From NCBI GenBank assembly GCA_947476465.1, contig CANJQN010000003.1, forward strand, positions 120,412-184,411: a stretch of 64,000 nt of DNA, written 5' to 3'. Of the stretch, positions 42,620 through 51,423 are shown in pieces. The stretch's first letter is position 1. Each line of letters opens with the position of its first letter. The translations under genes and the position numbers were made by a program. This stretch comes from Comamonadaceae bacterium (GTDB lineage Bacteria; Pseudomonadota; Gammaproteobacteria; Burkholderiales; Burkholderiaceae_C). The notes beneath the pieces were generated by a model. That model made no database searches. It was not told where the DNA came from and was given only the letters and a program-made list of their open reading frames with translations.

Positions 42620-42686
42620 GGATCCCCGCCTGCGCGGGGATGACAACCTTTTTCTCGCCGTCATTCCCGCGCAGGCGGGAATCCAG
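42620..42686. repeat. REP-like inverted pair between pobA and ygiQ
   Basis: GGATCCCCGCCTGCGCGGGG ATGACA and the complementary GTCATTCCCGCGCAGGCGGG AATCC face each other across about 13 bases. Each arm is itself palindromic. This is a second REP family, also seen at 57.7 kb and as a fragment at 63.73 kb. It lies between convergent genes and may act as a bidirectional terminator. Confidence 0.8.
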
Positions 42687-42698
42687 TGCCCGGCAATC

Positions 42699-45005
<2,307 letters not shown>

Positions 45006-45136
45006 GGATGGGGTGATAGCCCGGGGAGGGCAACCGTGCATTTTAGGTTTGTGCGCCTGCCCCCTCCCCAAAGAGGGTCGCATCCGTCGGCCAGCAGGCG
45101 TGGCGCCAGCGCCCTATGCCGATGTCTCGTGGGGCA

Positions 45137-45862
45137 TTACTTGGGCACGCCGCGGCCCTTGATGACGGTCAGCGAATGTTGAATGTGCTGCGCCAGCAAC
45201 CTTGCTCCGGCTTTTCCATCGCGCTTCATCGCGGCGTCGAAAATCTGCCGATGCTCCTCGTGCACACTCGCCGCCACCGGCGTCGTCGCGGTCGAAAGGC
45301 GCCAGTAGCGCTCCGTCTGCCCGTACAGGACCGACTGGAACCGCAGGATCCATCGCGAGGGGCAAGCGGAGATCAACGCCTGGTGAAACGCGCGATTGCG
45401 GTCTTCCCATTCGCTGGACCAGCCATCCTTCTCGCGCGCCAGGCGCTCCTGGGCGCGCGAGAGCCGGTGGTAGGCGCCGACCACCTCGGCCTCCCATCGT
45501 TCATCGCCGTATTTCATCGCATCCTGGAATGCCGCACATTCGAGCAGGGTGCGCGTTCGCGTCAGGTCCTCGATGTCGGCCAGGGACATGGGTGATACCC
45601 GAAAACCGCGCTGTGCCTGCGGCACCACGAGCGAATCGGACACCAGCAGCGCCAGCGCCTCGCGCAGGGTGCTGCCACCGACACCATAGGTTTCCTTGAG
45701 ATGCTCCACGCGCAGCTTCTCGCCAGCAGGATGCCGCCCCGAGATGATGTCCATGCGCAGTTGGCGGTAGGCGGATTCGATGAGCGAACGCGCCGTGGGC
45801 GCCGGCTCCTCGTGCGGTGAATCGTGCGCAGTGACACTGGGTTCGAAGCGATTCATGGCCAT
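45137..45862 (-). CDS. GntR-family regulator (FCD/FadR type)
   Basis: A 241-aa regulator with an N-terminal wHTH (LRVEHLKETYGVGGSTLREALALLVSDSLV) and an all-helical FCD effector domain (LEC..F...R, HQALISACPSRWI, EEHRQIFDAAMKRD). It lies 51 bp downstream of dctM on the same strand and probably controls the TRAP operon and its divergent partner. Two ATGs (45862, 45856) are possible starts. Confidence 0.9.
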   Translation of the reverse strand: MAMNRFEPSVTAHDSPHEEPAPTARSLIESAYRQLRMDIISGRHPAGEKLRVEHLKETYGVGGSTLREALALLVSDSLVVPQAQRGFRVSPMSLADIEDLTRTRTLLECAAFQDAMKYGDERWEAEVVGAYHRLSRAQERLAREKDGWSSEWEDRNRAFHQALISACPSRWILRFQSVLYGQTERYWRLSTATTPVAASVHEEHRQIFDAAMKRDGKAGARLLAQHIQHSLTVIKGRGVPK

Positions 45863-45913
45863 TGCAGCAGTTGGGGGCGCGCAAGATCGCGAGCGCAGCG
45901 CTCTTTCACGGAC

Positions 45914-47287
45914 TTACTTGTAGCCCGCAATCCTGGGCAGCCACAGGACGAGTTCAGGAAACAGGAAGAAGGCCGCCGTGATGGCCAGATCGAGGGCTGC
46001 GAAAGGAAGCACATAGCGAAACACGGAGTGCGCCGGCAGCCCGTTGACTCCCGCGCTCACGAAGACGTTCACCCCGAATGGCGGCATGATAAGCCCGACC
46101 TCGATGACCTTGAGCGCCAGGATGGCGAACCACACCCCATCGAAGCCCAGGCCGGTCACCACCGGATGAAGAACCGGGATCGCGAGCAGCACGATGGCCA
46201 GGCCCTCCAGGAGCATGCCCAGAGGCAGCAGGACCACAAGGATCAACGCCACCAGCAGCTTGGGCTCGATCTGGAGCGTGGCCGTCCATTCCGCCAAACT
46301 GGCCGCGAACCCCTCGACAGCCAGGAAATACGAGAACACCGCCCCGCCGACGAGCAGAAGAAAGATCATGCTTGTGAACTGCGAGGTCTCCACCAGGGAA
46401 GCTCTGATGATGGCGCCCAGTGGCCGCAGCCGTGTGGACCGTGGGGTCAACCACGCGATCATCAGCGCGGCGAGCGCCGCAACGCCGCCCGCTTCAGTGG
46501 GCGTGAACAAGCCGCCATACAGGCCACCAACCGCAATGCAGAAGATGACAAGGCCATAGACCAAGCCGACGGAGTCCGTGAGAAACCCGGGCTGGTTGCG
46601 CACAGCGCCAGCCAGAGGGCCTCCAACGATGTCTGCAGGGGCCGAAGGCGCAGCGGCTGCCCCCGCGCTGACACCAGCGACCCCGCTGCCGGGGTTTCGC
46701 ATCGCCCTGACAGCGACGAAAATCGCCAGGACCAGCATCGAAATGAGCCCTGGCACGACGCCAGCCAGGATCAGCTTGCCAACGCTTTCCTTGGCAACGA
46801 TGCCATAGATGACGATGCCCAGGCTGGGCGGAATCAGGTTTGCGAAGGTCCCGGCCGCCGCAACGACCGCCGCAGCATAGGCCTTGTTGTATCCATAGCG
46901 GGACATCTCGGACACGGAGATCCGGCCGAACGCCGCCACGTCCGCCGCACTGGAGCCGGAAATGCCACTGAACAAGGCGGTGGCCCCGACGACGCTCACG
47001 GCCAGGCCGCCTGGAAGCCGGTGCACCAGTCGGTGAACAGACCGGTAGATCTGTTGACCAATGCCCGCGTTCGCCAGCAGCGAGCCGAGCAGGATGTACA
47101 TGGGGATCACCAGCAGCTCATAGCTCGATGCCGCGGTGAACGGCGTATTGCCGATCACGGCTGTCGCCGACGAGAACTCCTGCGAAAGCACGATGCCGGC
47201 CGCTCCGCCCGCCAGCAGTGCCAGGGCGATGGGCACTTCCATCAGGATCAGGACAATGACCAACAGGAGCACGCCAGCGAGGATCAT
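45914..47287 (-). CDS. dctM: TRAP transporter large permease (DctM)
   Basis: A 457-aa multi-helix protein of the DctM/SiaM type, with about 11-13 hydrophobic segments. Landmarks: IPMYILLGSLLANAGIGQQIY, GISGSSAADVAAFG and PPSLGIVIYGIVAKESVGKL. The ATG at 47287 overlaps the dctQ stop (ATGA); the track's longer frame lies inside dctQ. It carries out Na+- or H+-coupled uptake of a solute delivered by DctP. Confidence 0.93.
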   Translation of the reverse strand: MILAGVLLLVIVLILMEVPIALALLAGGAAGIVLSQEFSSATAVIGNTPFTAASSYELLVIPMYILLGSLLANAGIGQQIYRSVHRLVHRLPGGLAVSVVGATALFSGISGSSAADVAAFGRISVSEMSRYGYNKAYAAAVVAAAGTFANLIPPSLGIVIYGIVAKESVGKLILAGVVPGLISMLVLAIFVAVRAMRNPGSGVAGVSAGAAAAPSAPADIVGGPLAGAVRNQPGFLTDSVGLVYGLVIFCIAVGGLYGGLFTPTEAGGVAALAALMIAWLTPRSTRLRPLGAIIRASLVETSQFTSMIFLLLVGGAVFSYFLAVEGFAASLAEWTATLQIEPKLLVALILVVLLPLGMLLEGLAIVLLAIPVLHPVVTGLGFDGVWFAILALKVIEVGLIMPPFGVNVFVSAGVNGLPAHSVFRYVLPFAALDLAITAAFFLFPELVLWLPRIAGYK

Positions 47288-47841
47288 GCCGCCCCCTCGG
47301 ACAGACGACGCGAAGGGCCGCCGTGAAGGTCGTTGCGGAACTTGCTGAGCAGCGCCAGCAGGAAAGCGGTCATGCCGAACGCCACCGCCAGTTTGGCGGG
47401 CCAGATGGGAATGCGGGCCAGCCCAAACAGGTATTCGCCGGCGCGCGTGGCGTGCACGGCGACGCCCCAGGTGGAATAGGTGACCCACGCGACGATGGCG
47501 ATCGAGACCACCGACCCGCAAAGCCTCACGGCATGCGACCACCGCGGCGACAAGCGCTCGGTCAAAATCGGCGTTCTCACATGAACGCCCGCAATCTCGC
47601 TGGACATCATGGCCATATAGACCGTTGCAACCAGCGCCACCTGTGAGAGTTCGATGACGCCGAGGATGCCGGATCCGACAAACGCCCGCAGCGCCACGTC
47701 GACACAGGTGAGGAACATCAAGGCCAGAATGAAAAGGCCGGACAGGAAGGCAAGGCCCCCACCGATCCGCTCGGCCACCGCATGACCCCGCGGCCCGCCC
47801 GCCGCGCCAGCCGTGCCCGGCGCCGCCGACTCAATGGGCAT
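47284..47841 (-). CDS. dctQ: TRAP transporter small permease (DctQ)
   Basis: A 185-aa protein with four hydrophobic segments (GLAFLSGLFILALMFLTCVDVALR, GVIELSQVALVATVYMAMMSSEI, VVSIAIVAWVTYSTWGVAV, LAVAFGMTAFLLALLS). The ATG at 47841 overlaps the end of the epimerase gene by 11 bp, and its stop overlaps dctM. Confidence 0.92.
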   Translation of the reverse strand: MPIESAAPGTAGAAGGPRGHAVAERIGGGLAFLSGLFILALMFLTCVDVALRAFVGSGILGVIELSQVALVATVYMAMMSSEIAGVHVRTPILTERLSPRWSHAVRLCGSVVSIAIVAWVTYSTWGVAVHATRAGEYLFGLARIPIWPAKLAVAFGMTAFLLALLSKFRNDLHGGPSRRLSEGAA

Positions 47842-48823
47842 TGCGCGCGAGCTCCTGCTTCATGTCGGCAATGGCCTTGTCCAGGGGGTAGCGCTGCGTG
47901 CAGCCCAACTGCTCGAAAGCGTCACGGGTGGACATCAGTGGCATCTGAAGCTGCGGCACAAAATCGCCGTCCGCGACGTGGACGTCGCTGTTGTCGGTGC
48001 AGGCGCGGACCACGTCCCGGATCTGCGCCATGCTCAACACCTGATGCGTGGCCGAATTGAACACCGACGATCGGATCGCGGCGGCAGCGTTCGATCCCGA
48101 GGCGCCGCTGATCGCCGCATCGACAAAATTCTGGGCCATGTCCTTGACGTAGATCAGCTGCAGCTTGCCGCCAAGGCCAAAGGGGTGGCCCAGGACCGCG
48201 CGCTCACCTCGAATGGCTTGCGCGATCCAGGCGGCGAACATCCCCGAGATGCCGCTGAGGCGACCGAGCCCATAGGAGAAAGTGGGGCGCAGCCCGATGA
48301 ACCGGGTGGTGCTTTGCTCGGCGTAGAAGTCGGCCATCCCTTCGCACATCAATTTGCTGTGCGCGTACAGCGAGGTGGGCCGGAAGGGCCCGGTGGCTTC
48401 GACAGCGTGGTCGCCCAGATGGGTGTGGAACAGGGGGCGCCCGTAGACGGCAGCTGTCGATGCATACACGACGCATGGCACTTTCGCGGCACAGCTGGAG
48501 CGAAAGACGTTCTCCGTTCCCAGGACATTGACCGAAAGCATGGGCCGCGCATCAGGCAGATCGACCTGCGCGCCAAAGCTTTTCTGCTCGGCTGAAAGCG
48601 TCAACGCACCGAGGTGGATCACCGCGTCGTATCCCGCCAGCCGCTGCGCGGACAGGTCCTCGGCGCGCTCCACGCACCAGGTGACGCCTTGCTGTTGGAG
48701 CTGCGCCGGCGCCGCGACCACGTCGGCTGCAGTGACCTCCCAGTCGGCGCTTCGCAGCTGCCGAACAACATCCTTGCCGATCAGCCCCGCGGCACCGGTG
48801 ACGTAAGCGCGTCTGGCTTTCAC
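47831..48823 (-). CDS. NAD-dependent epimerase/dehydratase embedded in the TRAP operon
   Basis: A 330-aa extended SDR with the cofactor motif VTGAAGLIGKDVV at the N-terminus, the DAVIHLGAL segment, YASTAAVYG and catalytic YAHSK. Sugar-nucleotide epimerases and uronate/threonate-type dehydrogenases share this fold. The start is GTG at 48823, overlapping the dctP stop as GTGA; the track's longer frame is rejected. Its position between dctP and dctQ, overlapping both, implies it acts on the imported compound. Confidence 0.88.
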   Translation of the reverse strand: MKARRAYVTGAAGLIGKDVVRQLRSADWEVTAADVVAAPAQLQQQGVTWCVERAEDLSAQRLAGYDAVIHLGALTLSAEQKSFGAQVDLPDARPMLSVNVLGTENVFRSSCAAKVPCVVYASTAAVYGRPLFHTHLGDHAVEATGPFRPTSLYAHSKLMCEGMADFYAEQSTTRFIGLRPTFSYGLGRLSGISGMFAAWIAQAIRGERAVLGHPFGLGGKLQLIYVKDMAQNFVDAAISGASGSNAAAAIRSSVFNSATHQVLSMAQIRDVVRACTDNSDVHVADGDFVPQLQMPLMSTRDAFEQLGCTQRYPLDKAIADMKQELARNAH

Positions 48824-49992
48824 CGGGCTTCCCGGCAAGCTGTCATGCCATCGACATACTTGCTTTTCCCGGTGTGCTTTTTCAGCGCGTCCTGGTAGGA
48901 AACCAGGAAGCCGCGCACACCGGCGGCGTCCACCCCGCTGTCCTTGGCGGCGGAGGCCACGTACTTGTCGATGATGGCGCTCTGGGTCTTGCCTTTCCAC
49001 TCGGCGATCTGCGCTTCGGGCAGGCGAACGACCGCTCCTCCCGCCGCCTTCAGGGTCTCGCAGGCGAGCTTGTCGAGACGGCTGAGGTTGGACGGGATGA
49101 ACTCTTCGGCCACTGCCGCGCCTTCGGCGAGCATGATCTTCTGCACTTCGGCGGGGATCCTGTCCCACACGCTCTTGCGCACCGCCACGGACGCCACGGA
49201 GGTGTATTGGCCCAGCCCCAGGTCGACGAAGTTCTTCGCGACTTCATGGGCTCTCGTGGCCGTGATCTGGTTGCCCATGGGCGAGCCCGAGAACGCATCG
49301 ATCACGCCGGTCTGCAAGGCCTGGTAGACCTCGGAGGTCGGGATCGCGACAGGCGACGCCCCCACCGCGCGCAGGGCGTCTGCGTGGTAGCCGATGGCGC
49401 GCACGCGCTTGCCCTGGAGGTCCGCAAGGGTCTTGATCGGCAGCTTGGCGGACGTGGCCGTGTTCTGGGCGACCCCGAACACGATGGGCACCACACCGAG
49501 CTTGCTCCATTCATTCATCAACGCCGGGTTCGTGCGCGCGAGATCCGCGTTGGCGTGCAAGGTGGCGAATGCGTCGTCCGACTGGAACGGGATGGAGACG
49601 GCCTGGCTCAGCGGAAACTGGCTGGGAAAAACGGCCGGCGGAATCAGGCCCATGTCCACGCGGCCGTCCTGGATGCCCGCCAGGGTTTCGCCCAGCTTCA
49701 ACAGGGAGCCATCGCGGTGGACCGTGATCCGCAGGATGTAGTTGGTGTCCTTGGCGACCTTGTCGGTGACGCGCTTGATCCACTCCGCGGCGGTCTGGTA
49801 GGGCTCGTCGTTGGCGCCGAAAGCGGTCGCGTACCGGTAGGTCAGCGTGGTCTTCTGCTGCGCCGACGCATGCGTGGCCGCGAGGGCCAGGCCGGCAACC
49901 GCCATGATTGCCAATGACCGCCTCAACACGCCCGCAGGACTGGTCTGTCGTCTGGCGCTGAGGGTCATCTCGTCATTTGCATGGGTCTTCAT
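48820..49992 (-). CDS. dctP: TRAP transporter solute-binding protein (DctP)
   Basis: A 390-aa periplasmic receptor. After a long leader with RRSLAIMAVAGLALAATHASAQ, the mature part has YRYATAFGANDEPYQTAAEWIK, GSLLKLGETLAGIQDGRVDMG, the ligand-arginine region LQGKRVRAIG and SEVYQALQTGVIDAFSGS. Start at 49992 with GGAG upstream. First gene of the minus-strand TRAP operon. Ligand unknown; a hydroxy acid or cyclic acid is plausible from context. Confidence 0.93.
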   Translation of the reverse strand: MKTHANDEMTLSARRQTSPAGVLRRSLAIMAVAGLALAATHASAQQKTTLTYRYATAFGANDEPYQTAAEWIKRVTDKVAKDTNYILRITVHRDGSLLKLGETLAGIQDGRVDMGLIPPAVFPSQFPLSQAVSIPFQSDDAFATLHANADLARTNPALMNEWSKLGVVPIVFGVAQNTATSAKLPIKTLADLQGKRVRAIGYHADALRAVGASPVAIPTSEVYQALQTGVIDAFSGSPMGNQITATRAHEVAKNFVDLGLGQYTSVASVAVRKSVWDRIPAEVQKIMLAEGAAVAEEFIPSNLSRLDKLACETLKAAGGAVVRLPEAQIAEWKGKTQSAIIDKYVASAAKDSGVDAAGVRGFLVSYQDALKKHTGKSKYVDGMTACREAR

Positions 49993-50152
49993 GGTCTCGT
50001 CTCCTGGTGGATGGGAAGGGTGCGAACGACGCAAGCCCCCCCTTGGTCCCGAGGGAATTTCGCAAACGTTGACTGAGTACAGCCTAGGCAAAATAATCTC
50101 GACATTTTAGAGGGTTTACACCAATCGACCAACTCTCGACAATCCGCCCATC
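49993..50152. promoter_or_regulatory. Divergent control region of the TRAP cluster
   Basis: This 160-bp space serves dctP and the divergent ABM-domain gene. TCTCGACA occurs twice in the same orientation (50097 and 50134, 37 bp apart) and GCAAAATAATC is a possible AT-rich promoter element. The TCTCGACA pair is a candidate GntR site but is not palindromic, so this is weak. Confidence 0.4.
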
Positions 50153-50749
50153 ATGATCGCCATGAAAATCTTGGGTCTTGCGCCGGCCGAGGGGCGCAGA
50201 GAAGCGCTTGTTGCGCAGGTCACCCAGGCGATGCGGGCCCTGCAGTGGACGCAGTCGTCACTGAGCATTTACGAGCACGCCAACACCGGACTCCTGAGCC
50301 TGGTTCCGTCTTTGGCGCAGCAGGTCGACGCCGTCACCGCGCTTTATCAAAGCGTGCAAGTTGGTACGCAGGGCTTGCGCTCAGGCCCTGTGATCTTGCA
50401 GACCCTGCAGCCGCGCGACGCCCTGGACCCGCCCGTGCCGCCGAGCGCGTTCTGCGTCTTTGCACAGCTTGTGTGCGCACTCGAGAACCGCGAAGGCACC
50501 TTGGGTCTGTTGCGGCGCATGATGGAAAACACAAGGCAGGAAAGCGGGAACTACCGCTACGACCTTTACGAGACAGAGGGAGGCGGCGCGTTCTGGATGT
50601 TCGAGGCCTATCACGACGAACCCGCCATAGCGACGCACCGACAGAGCGCCTACTACCGCAGCATCGTTCCACTCATTTCCGCCGCCCTGTCCGAACCGAT
50701 CAGGGTCCACACCCGGCTTCGCCCAAACCCACCCGAGGCTCTCCAATGA
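50153..50749 (+). CDS. ABM-domain (dimeric alpha/beta-barrel monooxygenase-like) protein
   Basis: A 198-aa protein. The C-terminal half (from ~residue 98, FCVFAQLVCALENREGTLGLL) is an antibiotic-biosynthesis-monooxygenase-like ferredoxin fold, with RQESGNYRYDLYET and FWMFEAYHDEPAIATHRQS. The N-terminal half is unassigned and may be a second degenerate barrel. Members include YgiN-type quinol oxygenases, but many have no known reaction. The ribosome site is weak; ATG at 50153 or 50162. Its stop overlaps the AroQ-like start (ATGA). Confidence 0.75.
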   Translation: MIAMKILGLAPAEGRREALVAQVTQAMRALQWTQSSLSIYEHANTGLLSLVPSLAQQVDAVTALYQSVQVGTQGLRSGPVILQTLQPRDALDPPVPPSAFCVFAQLVCALENREGTLGLLRRMMENTRQESGNYRYDLYETEGGGAFWMFEAYHDEPAIATHRQSAYYRSIVPLISAALSEPIRVHTRLRPNPPEALQ

Positions 50750-51234
50750 CCTATCGCATCCTCCTGATCCAGGGCCCCAACATGAGCTATCTCGGCAAGC
50801 GACAGCCAGAGATCTACGGCCGCACGACGGCAGCCGAGCTCGATGAGATGTGCCACCGTCACGCACGGGACAAGGGCTACGACCTGCAGATCTTCTACAC
50901 GCACAGCGAAAGCGCTGCGATGGAACGCATCTACGAGGCGGATGCGCAAGGGTTCGATGGCCTGCTGATGAACCCGGCCGCGTTCTGTGTGAACGGTGTG
51001 GCCATCGCCAATTGCATCAAGGCCGTACCCATGCCGTATGTGGAAGTCCACGTGAGCAACATCGACAAGCGAAAAGTCCCGTCGATCACCGCGCCGGAGG
51101 CCGTGGGTGTCATCCATGGCTTCGGCGTGCACGGCTACATGCTGGCGCTTGACGGCCTGCTGTACGCAATCGAGCATGCGGACAGGCTGCCAAAGTACGG
51201 CGCCGACGCCATAGTGAACATTCCGGCCGGATGA
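50746..51234 (+). CDS. AroQ-like (type II 3-dehydroquinase fold) protein with altered active site
   Basis: A 162-aa protein with the AroQ flavodoxin-like fold: LIQGPNMSYLGKRQPEIYG, LLMNPAAF, VEVHVSNID and GVIHGFGVHGYMLAL. Compared with the M. tuberculosis enzyme, Arg19, Tyr24, Asn75 and His101 equivalents are kept. The THTS motif (His81) reads CVNG, and Arg112 reads Ser (SNIDKRKVPS). Those residues bind the dehydroquinate carboxylate/hydroxyls, so this is probably not a housekeeping dehydroquinase. Role inferred: dehydratase or isomerase on the TRAP-imported substrate. Coupled by ATGA to the genes before and after. Confidence 0.82.
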   Translation: MTYRILLIQGPNMSYLGKRQPEIYGRTTAAELDEMCHRHARDKGYDLQIFYTHSESAAMERIYEADAQGFDGLLMNPAAFCVNGVAIANCIKAVPMPYVEVHVSNIDKRKVPSITAPEAVGVIHGFGVHGYMLALDGLLYAIEHADRLPKYGADAIVNIPAG

Positions 51235-51408
51235 CCAGCGCCAGCATCAGCCTCGATGGCCGCGCAGCCTTCGTCACGGGCGGCACGCAGCGCGCACGAG
51301 GCCCTGGGGTCGGTGGACATCCTTTTGAATTGCGCGGGAATCGCTGACCTCAAAAGCCTGGGCGCCGAGCCAGAGCGCAAGTGGCACACTGCGGTCCAAG
51401 CGGCTTGC
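51231..51408 (+). pseudogene. Decayed short-chain dehydrogenase gene
   Basis: The ATG at 51231 overlaps the AroQ-like stop (ATGA) and encodes MTSASISLDGRAAFVTGGTQ, an SDR N-terminus, but the frame ends at 51347. In another frame, AHEALGSVDILLNCAGIADL (the SDR NNAGI segment) follows within 10 residues and continues to ERKW. About 70 codons between the two motifs and the whole catalytic half are missing. It was evidently the third gene of the plus-strand TRAP-linked operon. Confidence 0.75.
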
Positions 51409-51423
51409 ATGCCCCATGGCCCG

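Noticed and set aside
50097-50141. GntR operator from TCTCGACA repeats
   Set aside because: The repeats are direct and 37 bp apart with no palindrome, so they are mentioned only as a weak candidate in the control-region entry.
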